The notes: generated by a model from the letters alone, not told the origin. Numbered from the stretch's first letter, positions 1-9,217 are shown. The stretch is 64,000 bases of DNA from Arthrobacter frigidicola (GCA_003602285.1 QZVU01000006.1:62001-126000), one strand, 5' to 3'. Numbers and translations are program-made.

Positions 1-761
1 GAATGCACCAAGAAATACCTCGACAACGGCAGTGACGAGCGACCCGTGGGAGGTGAGAAGGGAAGGTTGACGACGTCAACCTCTCGAGCTCACTCACGGG
101 CGGACGGCATCCCACTGATCCCTCCGGCTGGTTTCCAAGCTTCGCAAAAGCGGGCAGCGTTCGCACCGCGGGACGCTCCAGGTGCCCCAAATCAGCATTT
201 TGAGTTTTTGAGTGAGGCTGCGACGCGTCATCGACAGCCAGAAGATGGCCACCCGAGCATCTAAGGTTCACCTGGAAGCGATATCCAACAGATGTGGGTG
301 GTGCGTTGAAGCGGTTGTCCTACAATTCGTCCATTCGAGGCGGGCGTCAGCGTCGCCGAGAAGAGTCTTACTTTGTTCGCGGACGGCTGGCATCATCAAG
401 AACCCCGTGATTCTGGATAGGCGCGCAATCGTCCGTTTGCACCGGCAACCATGTGACCGGTCGCCAGACGGCACGGGGTGTGGCACGCAATCTAACGCGG
501 TACGTCCTTCCGGCCCGTTGCCCTATTTACATCTCTGCCGCGACCTCTCGCCAGCACCGGGGCTCAGTGGGGGGGTGTAAGGGGACACACCTTAAAGTGC
601 GGTCATGTATACCCCCAAGTCTTCATTGCAGTGCTTGAGGCCGGCAGACTGAAATATTGGCCTTACTACGTCGAATCAAGGGCGCTTGCACAAGCGCTCT
701 TCAACCTTGATTCGCCTAACACGCGCCGGAACGGATTGGGGCCACCTGGACGGCCTTGCTG
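1..761. other. Non-coding or degraded stretch left of the metQ relic
   Basis: I see no recognisable gene here. Plus-strand frame 1 is open from base 1 to a stop at 262-264, and its first 20 or so codons could be the tail of a gene that starts outside the window, but the residues match no family I know. An 8-bp inverted repeat with a 3-base loop (AGGTTGAC/GTCAACCT) lies at 64-82. A short inverted GGTGT/ACACC motif lies near 574-592. Stops occur in all frames from about 265 to 760. The stretch has the look of eroded flanking DNA next to the defence island. Confidence 0.5.
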
Positions 762-842
762 GTCATCCCCCGTGATCGGCAGCAGCCCCTTCACAGCAGG
801 GGCGGTCGCCAGGAACTCCTGCATGGTCGGATCCTTGAACGC
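762..842 (-). pseudogene. C-terminal remnant of a metQ-like substrate-binding protein
   Basis: The minus strand reads AFKDPTMQEFLATAPAVKGL followed by LPITGDD. The intact MetQ-like protein at 26853-27779 ends AFQDPAVQEFLATDPAVKEL followed by LLPIEGE. The match covers about 27 codons and begins abruptly at 842, immediately beside an unrelated helicase-like fragment. The matching N-terminal piece of the same kind of gene, on the same strand, lies at 8238-8386 on the far side of the type I restriction operon. The two pieces are best read as the ends of one metQ paralogue whose middle (about 200 codons) was replaced. Confidence 0.8.
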
Positions 843-849
843 CGGGGTG

Positions 850-951
850 GAGGAGCCGGAGCCCGGTCCAGCGGACGAAGGCGCACAAGAGATCCACCGA
901 CTTCGCCGACTCCATTGCGGTACGGAGTTCGGCGTTGATTTCGGTATAGCC
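850..951 (-). pseudogene. Fragment resembling the N-terminus of a PLD-like/DUF3427 helicase
   Basis: The minus strand carries a short frame reading GYTEINAELRTAMESAKS and then VDLLCAFVRWTGLRLL. This looks like the start of the phospholipase D-like domain found at the N-terminus of DUF3427 DEAD/DEAH helicases (pattern: ELxxA, VDLLxAFVRWxGxR). A stop codon lies just upstream in the same frame, and homology ends at 850, a few bases from the metQ remnant, so only about 34 codons survive. Such helicases are common in defence islands, which fits the adjacent type I restriction genes. The family call rests on motif memory, not a search. Confidence 0.5.
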
Positions 952-1052
952 GACCCTGACTGGTCATCGATGAGCGATACACCGCTGGTGCCTCACGGAT
1001 CAGCCCGCCCAATTTCACACGGTCAACCGAATACACGGCTCTTGCCGACGAT

Positions 1053-4000
1053 CTAGCTCAAGCCGACGAACCGGTTGAAGAAGCCCGTCAGCGCTTCGAC
1101 GACGCGCCTCTTGAGATCGCCATGACCGGCCTCGCGCCTGAAGCGTGATACAGGCGGGAGGATCCGGGTGATTTCTGTGCCGGTCGTGCGAAGCTGACCG
1201 TCTCGGAATGCCGCATCGATGAACTCGCGGGTCTGGTCGGGCTTGAGCCTGTGTTCTGCGACAATTGCCTCTAGCTCGGTCCTTCCTCTCGCGGCGACGA
1301 AGGCCTCCCATTGGAAATCAACCGCGCCATCTACCGAGATAGAGTTGACAAAGCTCTCGACAAGGTCGCGCTTGGAGCGCAAGCTGGGGCTCGCGTCAAC
1401 GGCACGCGATATTTGCTCACGAACATCCGCAGCTTCGCTATCGCCAAGGCTCGCGCGGTACTTCTCAACCAGCATCAGGATGTAGTCGACGTTGATCTCA
1501 ACCTGTTTCACCAGCTCGATCTCGAAGACGATGTCGTCGTTGATCGTCTCTTTGTCGCCGTCGCGCTCTTTGCGGAACTCGGCGTAGAGGTCGAGGTAGA
1601 CCGAGCGGTAGTCCTGGCTCTGGCGCTCCGCGAGTGGGTCCTGCCCGGTGAAGTCATCGAACGAGGTCAGGATATTCTGCAGCCGCAGGATAGCGCTGAA
1701 TAGCTGGATGAACTGCTTTTGGGCGGCTTCGCCCACAATCTGTTGACTAAGCGGGAAGCGCTGGAGCAGCTCGCTGACCTTTCCTGCATACTCGCTGAAG
1801 TAGTTTCCATACGGCTTGAGCAGTACCACGTCGCGAGCATGCTTGTTGCCGAACAGCTTGAGTGCCGCGTTTGTCCTATCCTCAAGGTCCCGGAAGGCGA
1901 CGATGTTGCCGTAGGTCTTGACAGAGTTGAGAATGCGGTTTGTTCGCGAGTAGGCCTGGATAAGGCCGTGGGCGCGTAGATTCTTATCGACAAACAGGGT
2001 ATTCATGGTGGTGGCGTCGAAGCCGGTCAAGAACATGTTCACTACGATGACTAGATCGATCTCGCGGTTCTTCATCCGCTGCGAGAGGTCCTTGTAGTAG
2101 TTCTGAAACTTGTCCGCGCTTGTGTCATAACTGGTGCCGAACATCGCGTTGTAGTCGTGGATGGCAGATTCCAGAAAGTCCCGACTGCTACTCGGGAGAG
2201 CATCGGTGTCGAAGGCCTCGTCGTCCAGGATGCCGTCGTCGGTCGATTCGTTGGCGCCGTAGCTAAATATGATGCCAATTTTGAGACGGCGATCCGGCGT
2301 TAGCGACTCCTGCTGAGCCTTGAACGTGAAGTAGTAACGCTGCGCGGCCTCGATCGTGGCAGTCGCGAATAGCGCGTTGAAGCCCCGGACACGTTTCTTC
2401 TCTAGGACGACCGCCATAGCCCGGCGCGATTGCACCGACTCGGCGACGTTCGTTACGATCCAGTGCTCGTAGCTGGCGGCTTCGCGCTTGGTCTTCTGGT
2501 CGAAGTGTTCAAGGATGTACTTGACAATGTCGCGCAGCCGCCGATCGTCGAGCAGGGCCGCCTCCGCTTGGATGCCCGACACCTCCTTATCGTCGACCGC
2601 CCCCACCTTTACGGTGTTGACGTAATCGATCCGGAACGGCAGAACGTTCGCATCAGTAATGGCATCCACGATCGTGTAAGTGTGCAGCTTGTCCCCGAAA
2701 GCCTGCTCAGTAGTCTTCAGCTGCGGTTTTCCGCCGCTCGCGGCGTTGGCGGAGAAGATCGGTGTGCCGGTAAAGCCAAACAAATTGTAGCGCTTGAACG
2801 CGCGCGTGATGTTTGCGTGCATGTCGCCGAACTGCGACCGATGGCACTCGTCGAAGATGATGACCACGTGGCCCGAGTAGATTTCATGGCCCTTGTTGGC
2901 CCTGATGAAGGCGGAGAGCTTCTGGATTGTGGTGATGATGATCCGCGCGTTCGGATCCTCTAACTGCTTCTTCAGGATAGCTGTCGAAGCGTTCGAGTTC
3001 GCAGCGCCCTTCTCGAACCGGTCGTACTCGCGCATGGTCTGGTAATCCAGATCCTTGCGATCGACCACGAAGAGTACCTTCGCAACGTCCGGCAACTTAG
3101 ACGCCAGTTGTGCGGCCTTGAAGGACGTCAGCGTCTTCCCCGACCCCGTGGTGTGCCAAACGTAGCCCCCAGCTTCGACAGAGCCGAGCTTTCGGTAGTT
3201 CGTCGCGACCTCAACCCTCTGCAGCATCCGCTCGGTTGCCACAATCTGGTACGGGCGCATGACAAGAAGATCACGGTCCGCCGTTAGGATGCAGTATCTA
3301 GTCAAGATGCTTAAGAGCGTGTGCTTGGCAAAGAAGGTTTTTGTGAATGCAGTTAAATCCTGGATCGGCTTGTTCTGTGCATCCGCCCACCAAGAAGTGA
3401 ACTCAAATGAGTTACTCGACTTCTTCCCCTTGACCTGTTTGCCCGCGGACTCCTTGATGTGCCGAGCACGAGTCGAGTTGGAATAATACTTCGTCAGCGT
3501 GCCGTTACTAATCACGAACAGCTGGACGTAGTCGAACATGCCAGAACCCGCCCAAAAGCTGTCCCGCTGGTACCGATCAATCTGATTGAAGGCTTCGCGG
3601 ATGTCGGAACCACGACGCTTTAGCTCGATATGCACCAACGGTAAGCCGTTCACCAGCACGGTTACGTCATAACGGTTGGCGTACCGACCACCAGCTTCAC
3701 CTTGGTCAACCTCGTACTGGTTGATTACCTGTAAGTGGTTGTTGTGGATGCTTTTCTTGTCGATCAAGGTGACGTTTTTCGTCGTTCCGTCGTCGCGGGT
3801 GATCGTCTGGACGTGGTCTTCCTGAACACGGATGGTCTTCTCGACGATGCCATCGTTCTGACCAACAAGCTTGGTCGCGAAGAAGCGCTCCCACTCTGCA
3901 TCAGAGAACGTGAAGTTGTTGAGAACCTCGAGCTGGGTACGCAGGTTGGCAACCAGTTGCGCCTCGTTCAGGATCCGAAGATGCTCGTAAGCCTGGCCTT

Positions 4001-4145
4001 GCAGCAGGCGAACCATCTCCCGCTCTAGATCGGCCTCCGATTGATACGCAGTCGCATTCACGGGGCCGGCGATGTACTCCGATACGACCGTGCTCTCCGC
4101 CGAGACTGCAATGGGATCAAATCTATGGGCAAGCGCGTCACTCAT
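1053..4145 (-). CDS. hsdR: Type I restriction endonuclease subunit R (HsdR)
   Basis: The motor and nuclease subunit of a type I restriction-modification complex; it translocates DNA with ATP and cleaves at a distance from the unmethylated target site. The 1030-residue length is normal. The N-terminal PD-(D/E)xK nuclease signature is visible as D160, E174 and K176 (in VHIELKRRG). Helicase motif I is TTGSGKT at about 332-338, motif II is DECH at about 432-435, and a late QAYSRTNRI matches motif VI. No frameshift is apparent, so the enzyme looks functional. The start codon overlaps the hsdS stop by 4 bases (ATGA), which implies translational coupling. It is the last gene of the operon and ends about 100 bp from the helicase fragment at the island edge. 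Confidence 0.95.
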   Translation of the reverse strand: MSDALAHRFDPIAVSAESTVVSEYIAGPVNATAYQSEADLEREMVRLLQGQAYEHLRILNEAQLVANLRTQLEVLNNFTFSDAEWERFFATKLVGQNDGIVEKTIRVQEDHVQTITRDDGTTKNVTLIDKKSIHNNHLQVINQYEVDQGEAGGRYANRYDVTVLVNGLPLVHIELKRRGSDIREAFNQIDRYQRDSFWAGSGMFDYVQLFVISNGTLTKYYSNSTRARHIKESAGKQVKGKKSSNSFEFTSWWADAQNKPIQDLTAFTKTFFAKHTLLSILTRYCILTADRDLLVMRPYQIVATERMLQRVEVATNYRKLGSVEAGGYVWHTTGSGKTLTSFKAAQLASKLPDVAKVLFVVDRKDLDYQTMREYDRFEKGAANSNASTAILKKQLEDPNARIIITTIQKLSAFIRANKGHEIYSGHVVIIFDECHRSQFGDMHANITRAFKRYNLFGFTGTPIFSANAASGGKPQLKTTEQAFGDKLHTYTIVDAITDANVLPFRIDYVNTVKVGAVDDKEVSGIQAEAALLDDRRLRDIVKYILEHFDQKTKREAASYEHWIVTNVAESVQSRRAMAVVLEKKRVRGFNALFATATIEAAQRYYFTFKAQQESLTPDRRLKIGIIFSYGANESTDDGILDDEAFDTDALPSSSRDFLESAIHDYNAMFGTSYDTSADKFQNYYKDLSQRMKNREIDLVIVVNMFLTGFDATTMNTLFVDKNLRAHGLIQAYSRTNRILNSVKTYGNIVAFRDLEDRTNAALKLFGNKHARDVVLLKPYGNYFSEYAGKVSELLQRFPLSQQIVGEAAQKQFIQLFSAILRLQNILTSFDDFTGQDPLAERQSQDYRSVYLDLYAEFRKERDGDKETINDDIVFEIELVKQVEINVDYILMLVEKYRASLGDSEAADVREQISRAVDASPSLRSKRDLVESFVNSISVDGAVDFQWEAFVAARGRTELEAIVAEHRLKPDQTREFIDAAFRDGQLRTTGTEITRILPPVSRFRREAGHGDLKRRVVEALTGFFNRFVGLS

Positions 4146-5377
4146 ACCGCGAGTTCCTTGAAGGTCAACAGACAGTCGCGGTAGTACTCATACTGCTTGC
4201 GGCGCGCAGAGAGCTCGTCCTTCAGCGAACGGATAAGAGCGTCGCTCGATCTGAGAACGCGCACAATCTCTTGCTGCGTCTCCATACTGGGGAGGGAGAT
4301 TTCGAAGTTGACAAACTGGTCCGCTTTCCAGCGCCGACGGCTCTTCATCGAACCACGCTCGGTTCCTGTTACTTCGCCCTCAATCCGCTTGAGCATGTAC
4401 GGATCGCAGAGGTGCTGCAGCAGCCATTCTGGCTCAACCCGGGCTAGGTCGAGTTCGAACAGCGGGAACTCACCCGACACAACGGCACCCTCGCATTCAT
4501 CGGGCACAAGAGCAAACGACCCCTCCACCACGAACATGCGGTTGTAGATGAGCTGGCCGGCACGCGCACGATACAAGGTGGTCGCCTTGATAGAGTCCCC
4601 CGGACGAGGATCGCGTACGAGCACGCCCCCGCCGCTCCACTTGACACCTAAAGTCCCGTAGGACTGGTCGGCTTGAATCTTCACGGGTTCCACCGATTCT
4701 CGAGCTATCGATCCGAGCTTTACCCGATCAGACCGAGTACCTTCGCCTAATTTATCGCGCGAAGCAACCGCGTAATTGTTGGCCAACGCGATCCTTTGCG
4801 AACGACGGGCTTCTAGCTCTAACTGCAACTCTGCTTCCAGCCGCGTGAACTGATCCAAGACGCGCACGATCTCGCGCTGAATCGGAAGAGGCGGGATGGG
4901 GACTCGCACCGTAGCCAGCTGCTTTGCTGAGACGTCGATTACTTTCGTACCGGTGGCAAGCTTTCGCTTTTGCTTGGAGAACTCCTCCGAACCGAACCAG
5001 TACGAGAGGAACTTTGGGTCTTCACCGTGCTTAATGACGGTCGCGTGACCGCCGGTAACGACCGAGCCAGCCCCAAGCCAAGCGACGGCTTTGCCCACAT
5101 CGTCGACGTTCTCGCTCGTGTTCGTGACAATTATGTCGCCGGGATCGGCCACCGTAAGCTTCGCGGCCTTCTCGGGCGCAACGAATGACAGCGTCTCCGT
5201 CGCCCACACGCCGTAGCGGGTGTAGATCTGGCCGTAGTGGATGGCGCCCACTCCCTCGTCGGTAAGGTCGCTCTTGGGCATACCGTTGCCTCGAACAAGC
5301 CTGGCGATATCACCGAGTGTTCTGTACCCGACACCTGCCGGCGCCAGCTCTGCGATCAGGTCATCGATGCGGCTCAT
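4142..5377 (-). CDS. hsdS: Type I restriction-modification specificity subunit (HsdS)
   Basis: The target-recognition subunit, which directs both methylation and cleavage by binding a bipartite DNA site. At 411 residues it has the usual two-half layout: each half has a variable target-recognition domain followed by a conserved helical spacer. The spacers show as IPPLPIQREIVRVLDQFTRL mid-protein and a matching QQEIVRVLRSSDALI stretch near the C-terminus. The recognition sequence cannot be predicted from this. The gene overlaps the DUF4145-like gene upstream by 4 bases and hsdR downstream by 4 bases, so all subunits are made in a coupled order. Confidence 0.93.
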   Translation of the reverse strand: MSRIDDLIAELAPAGVGYRTLGDIARLVRGNGMPKSDLTDEGVGAIHYGQIYTRYGVWATETLSFVAPEKAAKLTVADPGDIIVTNTSENVDDVGKAVAWLGAGSVVTGGHATVIKHGEDPKFLSYWFGSEEFSKQKRKLATGTKVIDVSAKQLATVRVPIPPLPIQREIVRVLDQFTRLEAELQLELEARRSQRIALANNYAVASRDKLGEGTRSDRVKLGSIARESVEPVKIQADQSYGTLGVKWSGGGVLVRDPRPGDSIKATTLYRARAGQLIYNRMFVVEGSFALVPDECEGAVVSGEFPLFELDLARVEPEWLLQHLCDPYMLKRIEGEVTGTERGSMKSRRRWKADQFVNFEISLPSMETQQEIVRVLRSSDALIRSLKDELSARRKQYEYYRDCLLTFKELAV

Positions 5378-6189
5378 AAGGTAACCTCCGCGCCCGCAAT
5401 CGCGTCGAGGTTCTCGACGTTCCAGCCAAGCTCCTCGATCGCCTGCGCCACCACGTTGTCCTGGTAGACCTCATTGACGACGCCGAGCACCAATTGAAGA
5501 CACGGCTTGAACTTGAGGAGAGCCACAGCTTCGCTTGCATCACCGTGGATGATGCTGCTCAGCTCTCTGAAGAGCTGGTAGCCATCGCTTGAGAAGCGCT
5601 GAGGAATGATGCTGCGGATGTTGTTAACTTCTTCGAGCACGGTAGCGAAAGGGCGTCGGTTGCCGTTGGGTTTTTTCGTCTCGACGCCAAGGATCTCCGC
5701 CACCTCCCAAGTGACCTTCTCAAAAATCTTTCGGAGGTAGATGACGGCTCCCGCCCCAAGGTCGCTCTCGTACGCGAGTTGCGCGCGTTTGATGAGATCT
5801 GCGAACGGCCCCTGTGCGACATCGACGCGGTCTGCGCGGTCCCGAAGGTACTCCGTATAGCGCTCGATGCGAACTTCCGGAGCGCGCGAGTAGATATCGC
5901 CCTTGTTGGAAGCCACCAAAAACCAGGCTTCTACCGATGCTCGGCACACCATGCAGCGGAGGGTTGCGTCGATACTGACTTGCTCGTTGCTGAGGCCCAA
6001 GCAGTAGAGCTCCTCACCCGACTCGAAAGGTCGAACGTCCCCGCAGGTCCGGCAATAAAAGTTGTGGATTACCTTTCCGACCCTTATCCGCTTGTGCTTC
6101 CCCCATCCGAGCGGGCGGTCAGAGAGGAAACCTTCGACTTGGCCAGATACAACATCCGGGGCTTTCGAGAGGAGATCAGACAATCGCAT
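5374..6189 (-). CDS. Zinc-ribbon protein with DUF4145-like C-terminal domain in the hsd operon
   Basis: A 271-residue protein of unknown function between hsdM and hsdS. Its N-terminal part has two CxxC pairs (C46-C49 and C79-C82) suggesting a zinc ribbon. The C-terminal half has the helical pattern of DUF4145 domains (AQLAYESDLGAGAVIYLRKI..., then SSIIHGD, where the family has a conserved (G/N)xxxHG-type turn). DUF4145 domains recur beside or fused to type I restriction subunits, but their role there is not established as far as I know. The gene overlaps hsdM by 14 bases and hsdS by 4, so it is translated as part of the restriction operon and may be a complex subunit or modulator. The domain call is by motif only. 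Confidence 0.7.
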   Translation of the reverse strand: MRLSDLLSKAPDVVSGQVEGFLSDRPLGWGKHKRIRVGKVIHNFYCRTCGDVRPFESGEELYCLGLSNEQVSIDATLRCMVCRASVEAWFLVASNKGDIYSRAPEVRIERYTEYLRDRADRVDVAQGPFADLIKRAQLAYESDLGAGAVIYLRKIFEKVTWEVAEILGVETKKPNGNRRPFATVLEEVNNIRSIIPQRFSSDGYQLFRELSSIIHGDASEAVALLKFKPCLQLVLGVVNEVYQDNVVAQAIEELGWNVENLDAIAGAEVTL

Positions 6190-7756
6190 GTCCCCGCGCT
6201 TCCAAATCGGCTACGATCGCGTCGATCGATGTCCGGAGATCGGCCTGACGCGCGACAATCTGCGCGATTTCCGCGTTCAGGGCCGTGATGTCGACGACCT
6301 CGCGGTTGTCCTCGGTCTCGACGTACGACGAGGCAGCGATATTGTAATTGTTGGAGGCGATGACCTCGTTGGAGACGCGCTTGGCGAAGTGCTGAACGTC
6401 CACACGAGCTTCGACCGCGCCGAGAATGCTTTTTTGATTGTCAGGCGTGAGCTTGTTTTTGTTGCCGACCCGGTCGTACTCCTTCGAAGCGTTGACGAAG
6501 AGCACGTCGTTGTCGGTCTTGGACTTCTTCAGCACGAGGATGCAAGTCGCGATGGTCGTACCGAAGAAGAGATCCGGTGGAAGCTGGATCACGGTGTCGA
6601 CATAGTTGTTGTCGACGAGGTACTTGCGAATCTTCTGCTCTGCTCCCCCTCGATACAGCACGCCGGGGAACTGGACAATGGCCGCCGTGCCATTGACAGC
6701 CAGCCAGCTGAGCATATGCATTGTGAAGGCAAGGTCAGCCTTTGACTTAGGCGCCAGCACACCCGCGGGCGCGAATCTCTCGTCGTTGATCAAGATCGGG
6801 TTCGCGTCACCCTCCCATTTGATTGAGTATGGAGGGTTAGAGACGATCGCCTCGAAGGGTTCGTCGTCTCCATGCTGAGGATCGCTCAGGGTATCGCCGT
6901 GGGCGATGTTGAAATCCGCGTAATTTATGTCGTGCAAGAACATGTTGATGCGTGCGAGGTTGTAGGTGGTCAGGTTGATCTCTTGGCCGTAGAAGCCCTG
7001 GCGGACGTTCTCTTTGCCGAGCACCTCCGCAAACTTGAGGAGCAGCGAGCCTGACCCGACAGCGGGGTCGTACACCTTGTTTACCTGCGACTTGCCCTGC
7101 ACAGTGATCCGCGCCAGCAGCTCGGAGACTTCTTGGGGGGTGTAGTACTCGCCCCCAGACTTGCCGGCGTTGGCGGCGTACATCTGCATGAGGTACTCAT
7201 AGGCATCACCGAACAGATCAATCGAGTTGTCCTCGAATCGACCAAGTGGTAGATCCCCAACGGCGTCGAGTAGCTTGACAAGCTTCTCGTTTCGACGAGC
7301 AACGGTCGGGCCGAGCTTGTTGCTATTGACATCGAGATCGTCAAACAGGCCCTTCAGGTCGTCCTCACTGTCGGCACCGAACGCTGATCCCTCGATATTC
7401 TTGAAGACCCGTTCAAGCGTCTCGTTGAGGTTCTCGTCGTCCCTGGCTGACCGCCGGATATTCGCGAACAACTCGCTTGGAACAATAAAAAAACCCTTTT
7501 CGGAGACTACCTCGCCGCGCGCGAACTCCGCCTGCGCGTCATCCAACGCGGCGTAATCGAAAAACTCGTCGCCAGCTTCGTGCTCGCCTTTATTGATGTA
7601 AGCGATTAGGTTCTCGGAGATGAATCGATAGAAGAGCATACCCAGCACGTAGCTCTTGAAGTCCCAGCCGTCCACCGAGCCGCGAAGATCGTTGGCGATC
7701 CGCCAAATGGTCTTGTGCAGCTCAGCGCGCTGTCCTTCTTTGGTCGTCGTTGCCAT
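6176..7756 (-). CDS. hsdM: Type I restriction-modification DNA methyltransferase subunit (HsdM)
   Basis: An adenine-N6 methyltransferase that modifies the host's HsdS-specified sites using S-adenosylmethionine. The 526-residue product has the HsdM N-terminal helical domain (about 9-150), then the N6_Mtase domain with SAM motif DPAVGSGS at 230-237 and catalytic NPPY at 307-310. I chose the ATG at 7756 because AGGAG lies about 8 bases upstream and MATTTKEGQRAELHKTIWRI is a typical HsdM beginning; the frame remains open upstream to 7858 but that extension looks non-coding. It is the first gene of the operon. Confidence 0.93.
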   Translation of the reverse strand: MATTTKEGQRAELHKTIWRIANDLRGSVDGWDFKSYVLGMLFYRFISENLIAYINKGEHEAGDEFFDYAALDDAQAEFARGEVVSEKGFFIVPSELFANIRRSARDDENLNETLERVFKNIEGSAFGADSEDDLKGLFDDLDVNSNKLGPTVARRNEKLVKLLDAVGDLPLGRFEDNSIDLFGDAYEYLMQMYAANAGKSGGEYYTPQEVSELLARITVQGKSQVNKVYDPAVGSGSLLLKFAEVLGKENVRQGFYGQEINLTTYNLARINMFLHDINYADFNIAHGDTLSDPQHGDDEPFEAIVSNPPYSIKWEGDANPILINDERFAPAGVLAPKSKADLAFTMHMLSWLAVNGTAAIVQFPGVLYRGGAEQKIRKYLVDNNYVDTVIQLPPDLFFGTTIATCILVLKKSKTDNDVLFVNASKEYDRVGNKNKLTPDNQKSILGAVEARVDVQHFAKRVSNEVIASNNYNIAASSYVETEDNREVVDITALNAEIAQIVARQADLRTSIDAIVADLEARGHAIV

Positions 7757-8237
7757 GCGTTCGTCTCCTGCGCCGGAGCGCGTCTCTAGTTGTGCGTGAT
7801 GGGACCAATTCCCACCGTACCGGTGGACGTTGAGGTCAGGCCGGAGCCTCGCCAGCACCGGCGATCAAACGGCGCGGGCGGGAGTCTGAAGGACTCAAAC
7901 CAGAACCCGCGATCCTTACTCAAGTATGGCAGACCTGGAACCTTCGTAAGTGGTCAGGTCGTCCCTCCAGCCATGCTCCGCGCGACGCTCGGGGGAGGGG
8001 GTCAGCGTGCTGAAGCGCGCCTAAACGAGTGCCGCTCCGTTGAACACCGTCGCGTCGCGAACACGGCGTTGTCGCGATACTGCTTCGACCGCGACCCCGC
8101 AGCCCGGGCTGAAGCCACGTCAAAAAATACCGGTCCGGCCGGGAAGTCATCGTCGAGCGCGTGTACACGTAGAGCAGGGCTCGCCTCTACCTGCAGGAAT
8201 ACAAATGCTCAAACATCCCGACAACCACCGTTTCGGA
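7757..8237. other. Intergenic DNA upstream of hsdM, no supported gene
   Basis: About 480 bp between hsdM and the N-terminal metQ remnant. It must hold the promoter of the minus-strand hsd operon, but I cannot assign -35/-10 boxes with confidence. A nested inverted repeat is present: GAGTC/GACTC around TGAAG at 7882-7896, inside GCGGG/CCCGC at 7875-7910. The small open frames here lack convincing codon use or family resemblance. This is the right-hand end of the acquired island. Confidence 0.5.
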
Positions 8238-8386
8238 GTTGCGCTCGGCGGTGGCCACCAGCAGGGTGGAGCTCTCGGTCTCGACCGCGGACTGCCCAGG
8301 GTTTAGCAGCGGCACTGCGATGAAGGCACCCGCTGCGACGACGGCGGCAGCACCACCGGCAATCTACGGCGCCCTGCGCCTCTCGA
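8238..8386 (-). pseudogene. N-terminal remnant of a metQ-like substrate-binding protein
   Basis: Read on the minus strand, this segment gives RRRAP, a stop (TAG, 8364-8366), then IAGGAAAVVAAGAFIAVPLL. The intact MetQ-like protein at 26.9-27.8 kb has RRKAPW followed by IAGGAAVVVAAGAFIAVPLL. The match continues through the ETE and TLLVATAE segments and fades near 8238. The premature stop replaces a tryptophan codon (TGG to TAG). DNA similarity is high even at third positions, so this was a close paralogue that decayed recently. Its C-terminal counterpart is at 762-842, across the restriction island. Confidence 0.85.
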
Positions 8387-8461
8387 ACAGTGAGAGACAG
8401 GATCAGACGCAAACTGACGAGCTCCGTCTTCACCCCATCAATCAGTCGACAGCTCAGAAAC

Positions 8462-9133
8462 TCAAAGCACCCGCCGCACGGCCCGCTCAAAGCTCGTCAC
8501 ATGCTCTAGCGCCAGCTCCCCGGCACGGTCCGCATCTCCCCCGGCGATCGTCTCCAGCAACTCCGCGTGCTCGGCAATGTGCTCCGCCACTGCGGGCACC
8601 TTCTCCACCACCAGGCACCAGATGCGGGTCGCCAGGTTGTCGTAGCGGATCAAAACATCCTCGAGGTGCGGGTTCGCCGCCGCCCGGTAGATGAGGCGGT
8701 GGACCTTCATGTCGAAGCGCATCAGCTCGTACGGGCTGCCCTCCGCCACGGCATTCCCCGCAATGGCCGCTGCCGTCTCACGCACCTTGGCCCGCATCCC
8801 CGCCGTCGCGACCTGGGCTGCCCGCCGCGCGGCAAGCGGCTCAAGCGAGGCCCGGATCTCGGAGACGTCGGCGAGCTCGGTAATGTCCACGACCGTAGCG
8901 AAGGTGCCCCGGCGCGGGTACGAGACCACCAAGTGGTCGAGCTCCAGCCGTTTCAGCGCTTCCCGCACCGGGGTGCGGCCGATGCCAAGTTCGGCGGCGA
9001 GCTGCCCGTCATTGATGGCCTCGCCCGGCCGGATCTCCAGCATGATCAGCTTGTCCCGCAACTGGTGGTACGCCAGCTCGGCCATCGACCTCTCCGTGCC
9101 GTCCGGCAGCCGGCCCTCCAGTGTCGACGTCAT
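8462..9133 (-). CDS. GntR-family (FCD subfamily) transcriptional regulator
   Basis: A 223-residue DNA-binding regulator. The N-terminal winged helix shows the GntR pattern (AYHQLRDKLIMLEIRPGEAI, then LAAELGIGRTPVREALKRLE), and the all-helical C-terminal FCD domain has the ligand/metal pattern beginning RFDMKVHRLIYRAAANPHLE. I chose the ATG at 9133 because GAGGAG lies 7 bases upstream; the open frame runs further to 9199. It is transcribed divergently from glyA-soxBDAG-sdaA, and a perfect 14-bp palindrome lies between them at 9218-9231. It probably controls the sarcosine/glycine operon and itself; the ligand is unknown. Confidence 0.85.
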   Translation of the reverse strand: MTSTLEGRLPDGTERSMAELAYHQLRDKLIMLEIRPGEAINDGQLAAELGIGRTPVREALKRLELDHLVVSYPRRGTFATVVDITELADVSEIRASLEPLAARRAAQVATAGMRAKVRETAAAIAGNAVAEGSPYELMRFDMKVHRLIYRAAANPHLEDVLIRYDNLATRIWCLVVEKVPAVAEHIAEHAELLETIAGGDADRAGELALEHVTSFERAVRRVL

Positions 9134-9217
9134 GGGAACTCCTCGGCTTCGGCGGCAACAGCGGGGGCCACGGGACCCTTGACTCCCCTGTATTGCCAAA
9201 CATACTATGGCACCACA

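Noticed and set aside
560-612. Possible insertion-sequence end (GGTGT/ACACC inverted motif)
   Set aside because: Only 5-bp arms, no second end and no transposase nearby.
7875-7925. Possible tRNA 3' end on the minus strand upstream of hsdM
   Set aside because: A T-arm-like hairpin and GGGTTC-like string occur, but no anticodon arm or acceptor pairing can be built. Treated as a plain inverted repeat.
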